DNA of 64,000 nt, from NCBI RefSeq assembly GCF_000344785.1, contig NC_020506.1, positions 558,001-622,000 of the forward strand, read 5' to 3'. Below are positions 36,785 through 45,479 of this stretch, in pieces. A program made the position numbers and the translations under genes. Position 1 is the first letter of the stretch. Every line of letters begins with the position of its first letter. The notes below the pieces were generated by a model that was given only the letters and a program-made list of their open reading frames with translations, was not told the origin of the DNA and ran no database searches. Source of the DNA: Corynebacterium callunae DSM 20147. GTDB lineage: Bacteria > Actinomycetota > Actinomycetes > Mycobacteriales > Mycobacteriaceae.

Positions 36785-38298
36785 ATGAGATTATTGAAGG
36801 CTATAAAAAGGCTGTTGAATTATTAAGTTCAGCTAGTCGGGGGCTTTATGGGCAGCCAGCGGTTCCAATTGGAATTTTGCGCGAGGCTCATGGCACCATC
36901 GAAGGTTTGGATACTGCTGCTATTAGAACTGCTGGTAGTCGTGCCGGGGGTGGGACTGAAACCGGCGGAGTGCAGGGCTGGGTCGCGGAAATTTTGAAAT
37001 ATGTGGGTGGTATCGCCGGCGGAATTGTGGTTACCGAGCTTTTTGAAAGAGCCACCGATTGGTTTAGCAACCGTGATGAAGCTGAGGAAGTGGGGGAGGC
37101 CTCGGGAAAAGCTGCTGATGCTATTGATACGGCAGTTGATGAATCTGATCAGGGAATGAAAGAGATCATTGCGCAGCTCATCGGTGTTATTGAGCAATTA
37201 ACCGCAACCTTGGGTGCGATTGATCCAGCTGAACATCCACAGGCTTTTTCAGAATGTGTGGCCGCTGGTTCTGGCCTTATTGATCAAGCAGGTGAGATGA
37301 TTTGTGGTTTGTGCGCCGACCGAGATGAAGCGATTTCGCAATGCTTAAATGCTTTAAGTGATCATGCAAAAAAGGTATGTGAAACTCCAATTGCACCCCT
37401 TAAAGATGCCGTATCGGGCTCGGGGGTTGCTACTGCAGCAGCTAGTGCTGGCGGCATTGTTAGTGCTGATGCTTCTGCTGCTTCTTCGAGTTCCTCAAGC
37501 TCTGGAGGAGAGACAAACACGGAGGATAAAACAACTCCAGCCAGTGTAGATAAAACTACCGAAACTCAAACCGCAGACGAATGCGAAGAAACAAAAAAGT
37601 GTGAAACCGAACCTGCGAAAAAACCAGTAGAAAAGCCTGAGACTCCAAGCGCAGCGGATTCTGACTCGAAGGTTAAAAATGCGGAAAAAGATACTGCGGT
37701 AGCCGAAGACTGTGCTCCGGAATCTGCTTCTGAAAAGCCGAGCGCTGAAGATGATTGTGATGAGGCGCCGGCAAATGAGCAAAAAGAGGCACCAGCTGTG
37801 GAAGCAGTTTGTGATGAAGCGGAACCCTGTGATGAAGAGCCTCCAGCTCCGGTGGAAGATGATAAAGAAAATCCCGAGCCTGTAGCGGAGAACCCTTCAA
37901 ATAATGGCGTGAAAACTGTCCTGGGGGTTATCGGAATTGGCGCGCTGGTATTAGGCGTCGGGGCGATCGTGAGTTTTATTGAACAGGCTATTGCAGTGCC
38001 CGCGGAGCTTCCGTTGCCTCCGGCAGAAACTCCTCCGGCAGCGCCTGAACCTGCAGCACCGCCAAAAATGACTGAGGCGGAGTTAGCAGCGGTGCCTGAA
38101 CCTGCTCCGAAACCTATTCCCACCGCGAGTGCTGCAGCAGCACCAGCTGCCGTTGCACCGGTAATAAATCCGCCTTCAGCACCAGCGCCAACTCCAACAC
38201 CTGTGCAATTTAATGCTGCGCCGGTGGACACTCCGTTGATTGGGGCGGCTGCCGGAGCGGTGCCCAATGTGAATGTGCGTAAGTCTGGAGGCTGGTGA
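36781..38298 (+). CDS. Large low-complexity membrane protein, possible ESX-linked partner
   Basis: A 505-residue protein I do not recognise. Residues 1-225 are helical with a glycine-rich segment (EILKYVGGIAGGIVVTELF) and several cysteines. Residues 226-375 are an acidic, serine/proline/glutamate-rich region with repeated D-E-C elements (CDEAEPCDEE, DECEETKKCETE). A hydrophobic segment follows (about 377-400, TVLGVIGIGALVLGVGAIVSF), then a proline/alanine-rich tail. It is coupled to the YxxxD gene by ATGA. The layout suggests a surface or secreted partner. Composition alone gives no enzymatic role. Confidence 0.6.
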   Translation: MNEIIEGYKKAVELLSSASRGLYGQPAVPIGILREAHGTIEGLDTAAIRTAGSRAGGGTETGGVQGWVAEILKYVGGIAGGIVVTELFERATDWFSNRDEAEEVGEASGKAADAIDTAVDESDQGMKEIIAQLIGVIEQLTATLGAIDPAEHPQAFSECVAAGSGLIDQAGEMICGLCADRDEAISQCLNALSDHAKKVCETPIAPLKDAVSGSGVATAAASAGGIVSADASAASSSSSSSGGETNTEDKTTPASVDKTTETQTADECEETKKCETEPAKKPVEKPETPSAADSDSKVKNAEKDTAVAEDCAPESASEKPSAEDDCDEAPANEQKEAPAVEAVCDEAEPCDEEPPAPVEDDKENPEPVAENPSNNGVKTVLGVIGIGALVLGVGAIVSFIEQAIAVPAELPLPPAETPPAAPEPAAPPKMTEAELAAVPEPAPKPIPTASAAAAPAAVAPVINPPSAPAPTPTPVQFNAAPVDTPLIGAAAGAVPNVNVRKSGGW

Positions 38299-38302
38299 CT
38301 TT

Positions 38303-38524
38303 ATGGAATACGCAGAATTTATCCGGCTTTTTAGACAGCGGGCAGCGAACAGAATGGAGGAATTTGAACAGGCTTTGGCGGCTGCCCAACAACAAGCGAC
38401 GCAATCATTAGACACTGTGGAGAAATCTAAAAAACCGGCTGTACCTCTGGAAAGAAAGGTACAGCCGGTGAAAAGATCAACCCGTGGCCGGGGACCTGTA
38501 CAGTCCATTTTGCGAAACGTCTAA
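38303..38524 (+). CDS. Small basic hypothetical protein, third gene of the operon
   Basis: A 73-residue protein starting MEYAEFIRLFRQRAANRMEE, with a helical N-terminal half and a lysine/arginine-rich tail. GGAGGC before the ATG is a good ribosome binding site, and it begins five bases after the previous stop. The frame contains, antisense, a perfect terminator for the convergent gene (38429-38469), so part of its sequence is under a second constraint. No family is recognised. Confidence 0.6.
   Translation: MEYAEFIRLFRQRAANRMEEFEQALAAAQQQATQSLDTVEKSKKPAVPLERKVQPVKRSTRGRGPVQSILRNV
38429..38469 (-). terminator. Minus-strand terminator inside a coding region
   Basis: ACCGGCTGTACCT (38434-38446) and AGGTACAGCCGGT (38457-38469) pair perfectly around 10 bases. 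On the minus strand the stem is followed by six T's. It should terminate the transcript of the gene at 38569-39468, but it lies within the coding sequence of the plus-strand gene 38303-38524. Confidence 0.85.
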
Positions 38525-38568
38525 AGCGTCACAAAACGTCGAGAACTGGGAGCCTCGAGAACTAAATC

Positions 38569-39468
38569 CTAGGAAGCGATTTCTTGGTTCTTTTCATTAA
38601 GGAAGGCAAAGGGGGAGTTGTCTTTAGGGAAAGCATGTTCTTGAAGTTCCTGACCAAAGTAGGACTTAACCTTCTTGGCCTCCGCGGTGGGATCGGAAAA
38701 AGCCTTGTATTTCTTTTCCTCGGCCAAGGTGTGCAGCAAGAAACCGGTGATCAAGCCACGAACCGTTTCTTGGGCGCCAGTTTGAGGACGGCCAATTCCA
38801 GCGAACAATTGGAAGAGGGCATCTTCAGAAAAGCCTTGTTGAGTGCCCTTTTCCATCTCGCGGTAAGCCACGTGTCCAGCCCAGTTGGCAGCGAGCTTGC
38901 TGGCCTCAGGTGTTTCAAAAAGACTGAGCTGGGCAGAGCCAATAACCAGGCCTGGAGCTTTAACACTAAATGCTGCATCAAGTGCAGAAGGGGAGGTCTT
39001 AGCGGGGTAGATAGCACCAACTGCATGGACGATATCGCGGTTAGCGGCAGCCAAAACCGCTGCACCTGCGCCCATGCCATGTCCAATAACACCCAAGCGG
39101 GCTGGATTAACGGTGACATTTCCAGAACCCAGCTTCACGCCACCCAGAATTTGCATGGCGGAGTCTAGATCAGAGGCAAAACCTTTATGGTCTGGCATAA
39201 ATCCAGTTTCGGTATCTGGAGCTGCAACGGCGATTCCCCAGCTAGCCAGGTGTCGCAAAGTTTGGTGATAATGCTTAATTGGTTTGAGCCAATCATGGCC
39301 AAAAGCTACACCTGGAATGCCATTTCCTTCGGCGGGGGTGTAGATCTTGCCAGGTAGACCTGCATAATTGAGATCGCCCACGAGGACGCGATAAGGACCG
39401 CGCTTGGACAATTTGGATAGATGTTTATTCAGATTCTCAGCCACGCTGTCCAGAATAGTGGAAAGCAC
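38569..39468 (-). CDS. Alpha/beta-hydrolase-like protein lacking the nucleophile serine
   Basis: A 299-residue protein with the alpha/beta-hydrolase layout of the dienelactone hydrolase/chlorophyllase type: GVAFGHDWLKPIKHYHQTLR, then LASWGIAVAAPDTETGFMPD and the elbow strand RLGVIGHGMGAGAAVLAA. The nucleophile elbow normally reads G-x-S-x-G, but here it is G129-H-G131-M-G133, with glycine where serine should be. A classical esterase activity is therefore doubtful. It has no signal peptide. It is convergent with the operon at 36479-38524. Confidence 0.8.
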   Translation of the reverse strand: MLSTILDSVAENLNKHLSKLSKRGPYRVLVGDLNYAGLPGKIYTPAEGNGIPGVAFGHDWLKPIKHYHQTLRHLASWGIAVAAPDTETGFMPDHKGFASDLDSAMQILGGVKLGSGNVTVNPARLGVIGHGMGAGAAVLAAANRDIVHAVGAIYPAKTSPSALDAAFSVKAPGLVIGSAQLSLFETPEASKLAANWAGHVAYREMEKGTQQGFSEDALFQLFAGIGRPQTGAQETVRGLITGFLLHTLAEEKKYKAFSDPTAEAKKVKSYFGQELQEHAFPKDNSPFAFLNEKNQEIAS

Positions 39469-39569
39469 CTGAGAGTTCGTGAACCTGGCACTAACTAAGC
39501 ACTAACTCGGCTAAATTCCTAGGGAGTCAATAGCTATTGGCAAAGAACAAAGTGGCACAATTGGAAAAC

Positions 39570-40679
39570 ATGAATCTCTTGACCAAACGCATTGATTTGG
39601 ATGCGATCGCCCATAACACTCGGCTGCTCAAAAATCTGGCAGGTCCCGCGAAGCTCATGGCCGTGGTCAAGGCAAATGCTTATAACCATGGCGTGGAGCG
39701 CGTGGCTCCGGTCATTGCGCAAAATGGCGCTGATGCTTTTGGCGTGGCAACCCTCGCGGAGGCGCTGCAGCTGCGCGAAATCGGTATTAAGCAGGAAGTC
39801 CTGTGCTGGATTTGGTCGCCTGAGCAGGACTATACCGCTGCAATTGCGCAGAATATTGATTTGGCAGTGGTTTCTCCTCAGCATGCGCAGGCACTGATTA
39901 ACACTGATGCTAAGCACATTAGGGTGAGTGTAAAGATCGATACTGGTTTGCACCGATCTGGTGTTGATGAGCAGGACTGGCATGAGGTTTTTAGCCAGCT
40001 GCACGCTGCCCCTCATATCGAGGTCACAGGCCTTTTCACGCACCTTTCCTGCGCCGATGAGCCGGAAAATCCAGAAACTGATGCCCAAAATGACGCTTTT
40101 CGACGCGCCCTCGCCGTAGCCCACAGCGTGGGCCTTGAGGTACCGGTTAACCACATGTGCAACTCGCCGGCAGCGCTCACCCGCCCGGATCTACATTTCC
40201 AGATGATCCGTCCGGGTCTGGCTCTTTATGGACTGGAGCCTATTGAAGGGTTGGATCATGGATTACGCCCAGCCATGAGCTGGGTGGGGCAGGTGACCGT
40301 CGTAAAGCCTATTGAGGCCGGTCAGGGCACCTCCTATGGCCTTACCTGGAGGGCTGAGGACTCCGGTTTTGTGGCGGTTGTCCCAGCAGGTTATGCCGAT
40401 GGCATGCCACGTTCGGCGCAGGAGAAGTTTGCTGTGACCATTAATGGCGTGGATTATCCGCAGGTGGGTCGTGTGTGTATGGACCAATTTGTCGTTTACT
40501 TGGGTGAAAATCCCCAAGGTGTGCAAGCTGGTGATAGTGCCGTTATTTTTGGCGCAGCGGGCCAAAGCGCTACTGAATTAGCTGACAATATTGGCACCAT
40601 TAACTATGAAGTTGTGTGCCGTCCCACTGGTCGCACCGTGGCCACCTATGTGTCTGAAGGAGAAATTGATGAAGCCTGA
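39570..40679 (+). CDS. alr: Alanine racemase
   Basis: Alr is the PLP enzyme that makes D-alanine for peptidoglycan. From ATG 39570 the product has 369 residues: PLP lysine at K34 (AVVKANAYNHG), MIRPGLALYG, the second catalytic tyrosine in TSYGLTWRAEDSG, VPAGYADGMPR and GRVCMDQFV. An in-frame TTG at 39537 would add 11 residues, but corynebacterial Alr starts MNLLT. The tsaE start overlaps its end by 11 bases. Order alr-tsaE-tsaB-rimI-tsaD is conserved with mycobacteria. Confidence 0.96.
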   Translation: MNLLTKRIDLDAIAHNTRLLKNLAGPAKLMAVVKANAYNHGVERVAPVIAQNGADAFGVATLAEALQLREIGIKQEVLCWIWSPEQDYTAAIAQNIDLAVVSPQHAQALINTDAKHIRVSVKIDTGLHRSGVDEQDWHEVFSQLHAAPHIEVTGLFTHLSCADEPENPETDAQNDAFRRALAVAHSVGLEVPVNHMCNSPAALTRPDLHFQMIRPGLALYGLEPIEGLDHGLRPAMSWVGQVTVVKPIEAGQGTSYGLTWRAEDSGFVAVVPAGYADGMPRSAQEKFAVTINGVDYPQVGRVCMDQFVVYLGENPQGVQAGDSAVIFGAAGQSATELADNIGTINYEVVCRPTGRTVATYVSEGEIDEA

Positions 40680-41172
40680 TTTTCCTACTTCCGGAACCCG
40701 TCGCTTTGAGGAAGCCGCTGATACCCAAGCTTTTGGCGAGGAGGTTGGTCGTGCTCTAGAGGCTGGCGATGTGGTGATTTTGGATGGGCCACTGGGCGCT
40801 GGAAAAACTACCTTTACCCAAGGTCTGGCGCGTGGTCTGCAGGTGAAGGGGCGCGTGACCTCGCCAACCTTCGTCATTGCCCGTGAACACCGTTCTGAAG
40901 TTGGTGGCCCAGACCTTATCCATATGGATGCCTACCGCTTATTGGGCGAAGATGATGAGAGCGCAGATCCCATCGGAGCGTTGGATTCTTTGGATCTAGA
41001 CACTGATTTGGATTCGGGTGTTGTGGTTGCTGAATGGGGTGGGGGACTAGTGGAGCAAATTTCTGAGTCCTACCTGTTTATCTCCATTGACCGCGAAACT
41101 GCCGTTGCCGAGGATCCAGATTCCGAAGCACGAATTTTTAACTGGGAGTGGCGCAGCGGTCAGATTGTGTGA
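40669..41172 (+). CDS. tsaE: tRNA t6A biosynthesis ATPase TsaE
   Basis: TsaE is the small P-loop ATPase that works with TsaB and TsaD to make threonylcarbamoyl-adenosine at position 37 of ANN-decoding tRNAs. The 167-residue product has Walker A GPLGAGKTTF (residues 40-49), SPTFVIAREH and HMDAYRL. ATG 40669 follows AAGGAG and overlaps the alr 3' end. The frame is open to 40591 only because it runs over alr. Confidence 0.94.
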   Translation: MKPDFPTSGTRRFEEAADTQAFGEEVGRALEAGDVVILDGPLGAGKTTFTQGLARGLQVKGRVTSPTFVIAREHRSEVGGPDLIHMDAYRLLGEDDESADPIGALDSLDLDTDLDSGVVVAEWGGGLVEQISESYLFISIDRETAVAEDPDSEARIFNWEWRSGQIV

Positions 41173-41278
41173 TTCTGTCCGTATCTGTTGTTTTACTTCT
41201 GAAACTGCGGGATCATAGGAAGTAGTGAAAAGTACTTTCTAGCCCCCGAGTGAACCTGCTAGATGTTTTAGAAAAAAT

Positions 41279-41326
41279 GGGATCACAAGTTGGGCCAGAT
41301 TGACCTAAATCAAGGAATGTGATCCC
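41279..41326 (+). promoter_or_regulatory. Inverted repeat just upstream of the AAE transporter start
   Basis: GGGATCACA (41279-41287) and TGTGATCCC (41318-41326) are perfect 9-base inverted arms 30 bases apart. The right arm ends three bases before the GTG start and follows the AAGGA site. In the RNA this would form a hairpin at the translation start; in DNA it could be a two-half-site operator. Confidence 0.5.
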
Positions 41327-41328
41327 GC

Positions 41329-42930
41329 GTGCTCGACTTTTTTTCCAGTAATCCCATTATCGCGCTTGCCGTAATTTTGGCGGTGGGCCTAGCCATTGGC
41401 CAGATTCGATTCTTAGGCATTTCCCTGGGAGCGGCAGCCGTACTTTTTGTCGCCCTGGGACTTGCCACTGCGAACCCCGCTATTCAGATCCCGCCTTTTG
41501 TTTATCAACTGGGCTTGGCAATGTTCGTTTATGTCATTGGACTTTCCGCTGGCCCCGTCTTTTTTAAAGAGTTTGCGAGCCGTGGCTGGAAGCTGACACT
41601 CTTTATCATTGCGCTGCTTATTAGCTTGGTGGCGCTGGCATGGGTGATCATCAAAGCGCTGGGCCTGGATTCCATGATCGGTGCCGGAATGTTTGCCGGA
41701 TCCTTAAGCTCCACCCCAGGTATGGCAGCGATCGTGCAAATTGTTAATGGCCAAGATCCTTCCATGGTAGGTGAACCAGTTATTGGTTATTCCCTGGCCT
41801 ATCCCGGCGCAGTATTGGGCACTATCTTGGTGGCTGCCATTGGAGCCCAGATTCTTAAAGTTGATCACCTCAAAGACGCCAGCGAGGAAGGGCTGATTAC
41901 GGCACCTTTGGTGTGGAAGGGTGTGCAGCTCAGCCCGGAAATTACCGGCAAAGTTGGAGATCTGCCACGCCTATCAGGCCAAAGCATCATTGCCACCCGC
42001 ATTGTTGATGATCCTCACTCGCACCGCTTGGCTGACCCACAGCTTCCTATTACCCCAGGTATGCAGCTGCTTATCAACGGCACTGAGGAAGCAGTAGATA
42101 AAGCCATTGCAGCACTTGGTGAAGAACGCGAAACCAAAATTGAAGATACCGAGCTGATTTATACCCGCTTGACCGTTTCTAATCCTGAGGTTGCGGGCCG
42201 CACCGTTGGCGATCTTAAGACCGTGGAACATGGCTTTATGATCGCGCGTATTAGGCAAGGCGATACGGAGGTTGTGCCTGACCGCAATACTGTCATCAAT
42301 CTTTCCGACCGCATCCGCGTGGTTGTAGCTCCGGGCCGTGTGGCTGAGGTGCGTAAATTCCTTGGCGATTCTGAAAAGTCTCTCGCCGATGTCAACCTGC
42401 TGCCTTTTGCAATTGGTTTGTCATTAGGCCTGCTCCTTGGTGCTATTCCAATCCCACTACCAGGTGGTACCACCATGTCTTTGGGCTTTGGTGGCGGTCC
42501 CATCGTGGTGGGCCTTATCTTGGGTGCATTAAAGCGCACCGGCCCGATCACCTGGCAGCTGCCTTTCCACGCCAATAGGACCATCTCCACTCTGGGTCTG
42601 GCGCTTTTCTTGGCAGGTGTGGGAACTTCTGCTGGTGCTGGATTCCGTGGGGCGCTGACCGATCCTTCCTCTTTGATTTATATGGGTACAGGTTTTGGCA
42701 TCACGCTGATCTCTGCGCTGGTTTGTGCTGTGTTCTGTATGGCTGTTTTGAAGCTCAAGTGGGATGAATCCATGGGTGTTGCAGCAGGTGTGACCACCAA
42801 CCCGGCGATTATTTCCTACCTCAACGGCCAAACCGGAACTGATCTGCCTAATAGGGGATATGCCACCGTTTATCCCACAGCAATGGTGGGCAAAATTATT
42901 GCAGCCCAGCTTCTCTTCCTGCTGCTCTAG
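41329..42930 (+). CDS. AAE-family transporter (aspartate:alanine exchanger/YidE-YbjL type)
   Basis: A 533-residue membrane protein made of two homologous membrane halves of about five spans each (FVYQLGLAMFVYVIGLSAGP; LALFLAGVGTSAGAGFR), separated by two TrkA-C-like cytoplasmic domains (residues about 190-345). This is the AAE family, which includes the aspartate:alanine exchanger AspT and the corynebacterial succinate exporter SucE. It is a paralogue of SucE rather than SucE itself, judging by its N-terminus, so the substrate (perhaps a dicarboxylate or amino acid) is unknown. Start GTG 41329 lies directly after an inverted repeat. Confidence 0.85.
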   Translation: MLDFFSSNPIIALAVILAVGLAIGQIRFLGISLGAAAVLFVALGLATANPAIQIPPFVYQLGLAMFVYVIGLSAGPVFFKEFASRGWKLTLFIIALLISLVALAWVIIKALGLDSMIGAGMFAGSLSSTPGMAAIVQIVNGQDPSMVGEPVIGYSLAYPGAVLGTILVAAIGAQILKVDHLKDASEEGLITAPLVWKGVQLSPEITGKVGDLPRLSGQSIIATRIVDDPHSHRLADPQLPITPGMQLLINGTEEAVDKAIAALGEERETKIEDTELIYTRLTVSNPEVAGRTVGDLKTVEHGFMIARIRQGDTEVVPDRNTVINLSDRIRVVVAPGRVAEVRKFLGDSEKSLADVNLLPFAIGLSLGLLLGAIPIPLPGGTTMSLGFGGGPIVVGLILGALKRTGPITWQLPFHANRTISTLGLALFLAGVGTSAGAGFRGALTDPSSLIYMGTGFGITLISALVCAVFCMAVLKLKWDESMGVAAGVTTNPAIISYLNGQTGTDLPNRGYATVYPTAMVGKIIAAQLLFLLL

Positions 42931-43008
42931 GCCCATTTAAGAGCTGCTTGAAATCCTTTTGAGGACTGGGGTAAATGGGTGTCCGCCCCCGGGCGTAACC
43001 TTGAGAGC

Positions 43009-44262
43009 ATGAATGAAATGACAAGCACTCAACTTGGTCAACTGCACCTGGAAGAACTTACCCTCGAGGTTCCACTTACCACGGATGCAACAGATTTCCG
43101 CACCATTGAGGTTTTTGCCCGCATTGCTACTCGCCCCGGTGGGGAAAACCTGCCCTACCTGGTATTTCTCCAGGGTGGACCGGGAAATGAAGCTCCTCGT
43201 CCGAGCCTTAGCCCGCTTAATCCCAGCTGGTTGGCCGTTGCCCTAGAGCGTTATCGCGTGATCATGCTCGATCAGCGCGGAACTGGAAGATCCACCCCAG
43301 TAGGTGATTCCATCTTGGAAAAGCCCACTGCTGAAGTAGTGGAGTATTTAAGCCATCTGCGTGCCGATGGCATTGTGCGTGATGCTGAAGCCATCCGTGA
43401 ATACCTAGGCGTAACAAAGTGGAATCTGCTGGGCCAATCCTTTGGCGGATTTACCACCCTGCATTACCTCTCTACGCACGCAGATTCATTGGACCAGGTG
43501 TTCCTAACGGGCGGTCTAAGCGCCATTGATCGTCCTGCTGAGGATATCTACAGCAACTGTTATAACCGCATGCAGCGAAATTCTGAATGGTATTACCGCC
43601 GTTTCCCACAGCACCGTGACATTTTCCGCGGACTGGTTGAAAAAGCTAGAGCTGGGGAGATTACCTTGCCTACCGGGGAAGTAGTTTCAGAATCCCGATT
43701 GCGTTCCCTTGGGCATCTTTTAGGCAGTAATGACGGTTGGCTTGACCTCTACCACCTGCTTGAGCTTGCGCCCGATACCAATGCTTTCCGCCATGACCTG
43801 GCCAATTTGCTGCCCTTTGGTAACCGCAACCCAATTTACTATGTGCTGCATGAGTCCTCCTATGCCGATGGAGTTATCACCAACTGGGCTGCGGAGCGGG
43901 TCTATCCAGAGGCTTTCCGCGCAGATACTTCCTTGCTCACCGGCGAGCATGTCTTCCAAGAATGGACCGATACCGTGCCATCACTCCAACCCTGGAAAGA
44001 AGTAGCGCTAGAACTTGCGCAGATGCCATGGCCAAAGCTTTATGATGCAGCAGCACTAGAAACTTCCAATGCCACAGGTGCGGCGGCGGTATATGCCAAC
44101 GATGTTTTTGTACCCATCGATTTTTCCTTGGAAACCGCAGCTCATATTCCAGGTGTGCAGGTCTATATCACCAGCGAGCATGAACACAATGGCTTGCGTG
44201 CCAGCTCAGGTGAAGTTCTCCAGCACCTTTTCGATCTTGCAGATGGCAGAAAGGTACGCTGA
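43009..44262 (+). CDS. pip: Prolyl iminopeptidase-like alpha/beta hydrolase (S33)
   Basis: A cytoplasmic aminopeptidase that removes N-terminal proline. The 417-residue product has the S33 pattern: oxyanion region FLQGGPGNEAPRP, DQRGTGRST, nucleophile elbow LLGQSFGGFTTL (serine intact), and the late DVFVPIDFSLETA and SEHEHNGLRAS (catalytic histidine). ATG 43009 follows TTGAGAGC; the upstream in-frame start at 42979 is less likely. It lies between the transporter and tsaB, as in C. glutamicum, where it is annotated as prolyl aminopeptidase. Confidence 0.88.
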   Translation: MNEMTSTQLGQLHLEELTLEVPLTTDATDFRTIEVFARIATRPGGENLPYLVFLQGGPGNEAPRPSLSPLNPSWLAVALERYRVIMLDQRGTGRSTPVGDSILEKPTAEVVEYLSHLRADGIVRDAEAIREYLGVTKWNLLGQSFGGFTTLHYLSTHADSLDQVFLTGGLSAIDRPAEDIYSNCYNRMQRNSEWYYRRFPQHRDIFRGLVEKARAGEITLPTGEVVSESRLRSLGHLLGSNDGWLDLYHLLELAPDTNAFRHDLANLLPFGNRNPIYYVLHESSYADGVITNWAAERVYPEAFRADTSLLTGEHVFQEWTDTVPSLQPWKEVALELAQMPWPKLYDAAALETSNATGAAAVYANDVFVPIDFSLETAAHIPGVQVYITSEHEHNGLRASSGEVLQHLFDLADGRKVR

Positions 44263-44268
44263 TTCTCC

Positions 44269-44946
44269 GTGCTAGTACTTGCTCTTGATACCTCAACCCC
44301 TGACCTTATCGTGGGCCTTGTTGATTCCACCACCAATGAGACCATCTCATCGCGCATTATTGAAGACACCCGCGCCCACAATGAGCAGCTCACGCCCACT
44401 GTGCAAGAAACCCTGCGCCAAGCAGGCCGGAGCTTTAGTGATGTGGAAGCAATCGTCGTTGGTTGTGGCCCCGGACCTTTTACCGGCCTGAGGGTTGGCA
44501 TGGTGTCCGCAGCAGCCTTTGGTGACGCCTTAGGAATCCCGGTTTATGGTGTGGGCTCTCTCGACGCCATCGCTCAGGGCATCAACTTCCAAAAATATCC
44601 CCGCGCCTTGGTAGCTACCGATGCCCGCCGCCGTGAAGTTTATTGGGCAACTTATACCGATGGCGTTAAAGATGCAGGCCCCGATGTTATTGCGCCAGCA
44701 GCCCTGGAGCTAACTGGTGAAATTGATGTGGTCTCTATCCCTGCGCATCTGGTTGAAAAACTTCCCGAAAAGTTGGCGGCAGTAGAACACGTATCCCTAA
44801 AGCCACTGCCAGAGCACCTGGTTGCTGTTGCTGATTTCAGCATCACCCCAGGCCCATTGGTACCGCTTTATCTGCGTCGCCCTGATGCTAAAGAGCCAAA
44901 ACCTAAGCCTAAATCAGCTGCCATTCCAGAGGTGGATCTCTCATGA
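44269..44946 (+). CDS. tsaB: tRNA t6A biosynthesis protein TsaB
   Basis: TsaB is the ASKHA-fold partner that stabilises TsaD. The 225-residue product starts at GTG 44269 with VLVLALDTSTPDLIVGLVD. It contains HNEQLTPTVQETL and VVGCGPGPFTGLRVGM, the family signature. The C-terminal half is divergent, as usual. It begins six bases after the pip stop and overlaps rimI by four bases (ATGA), consistent with one transcript with tsaE, rimI and tsaD. Confidence 0.94.
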   Translation: MLVLALDTSTPDLIVGLVDSTTNETISSRIIEDTRAHNEQLTPTVQETLRQAGRSFSDVEAIVVGCGPGPFTGLRVGMVSAAAFGDALGIPVYGVGSLDAIAQGINFQKYPRALVATDARRREVYWATYTDGVKDAGPDVIAPAALELTGEIDVVSIPAHLVEKLPEKLAAVEHVSLKPLPEHLVAVADFSITPGPLVPLYLRRPDAKEPKPKPKSAAIPEVDLS

Positions 44947-45476
44947 GCGAAACCGAAACCTATGAGCTTAAAGAATTACGCCGCGAAGATGCAGCGCGCT
45001 GTGCAGAACTAGAGCAAATCCTTTTCCCAGGAGATAATCCTTGGCCAAGGGATGTTTTTGCAGTCGAGTTTTCACATCCCAACACCTTCTATATCGGTGC
45101 CTTTGATGATGATTACCTCATTGCTTATGCAGGTCTTGCCATGATGGGACCAGCCGATGATCCAGAATTTGAAATCCACACCATCGGCGTAGACCCAGCA
45201 CACCAGCGTAAGGGACTTGGCCGGGTGCTTATGGATCAAATGATGCACGTAGCTGATAGCCATGATGGGCCAGTGTTTTTGGAAGTACGCACTGATAACG
45301 TTCCTGCTATCTCCATGTATGAAGACTTTGGTTTTCAAACTTTGGCAGTGCGCAAAAACTACTATCGTCCCTCCGGCGCCGATGCATATACGATGCAACG
45401 CCTACGCCAAAGCGATAGGGAAACAGGCCAAGCCACACCAGATTCAACACACGATTCAGACGGGACTAACGTTTAA
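44943..45476 (+). CDS. rimI: Ribosomal protein S18 alanine N-acetyltransferase RimI-like
   Basis: A GNAT-family acetyltransferase of 177 residues. The acetyl-CoA-binding stretch is IHTIGVDPAHQRKGLGRVLM, with the Q/RxxGxG/A loop, followed by FLEVRTDNVPAISMYEDFGF and RKNYYRPSGADAYTMQR, all typical of RimI. E. coli RimI acetylates S18; the actinobacterial enzyme is thought to act on protein N-termini more broadly. It lies between tsaB and tsaD, the most common context of rimI. The last 20 residues are polar and variable. Confidence 0.9.
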   Translation: MSETETYELKELRREDAARCAELEQILFPGDNPWPRDVFAVEFSHPNTFYIGAFDDDYLIAYAGLAMMGPADDPEFEIHTIGVDPAHQRKGLGRVLMDQMMHVADSHDGPVFLEVRTDNVPAISMYEDFGFQTLAVRKNYYRPSGADAYTMQRLRQSDRETGQATPDSTHDSDGTNV

Positions 45477-45479
45477 ACA

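Noticed and set aside
37566..38267. A glycine/serine/alanine-rich frame antisense to the 505-residue gene
   Set aside because: It is a low-complexity mirror of the proline/glutamate/alanine-rich coding strand, with no ribosome binding site.
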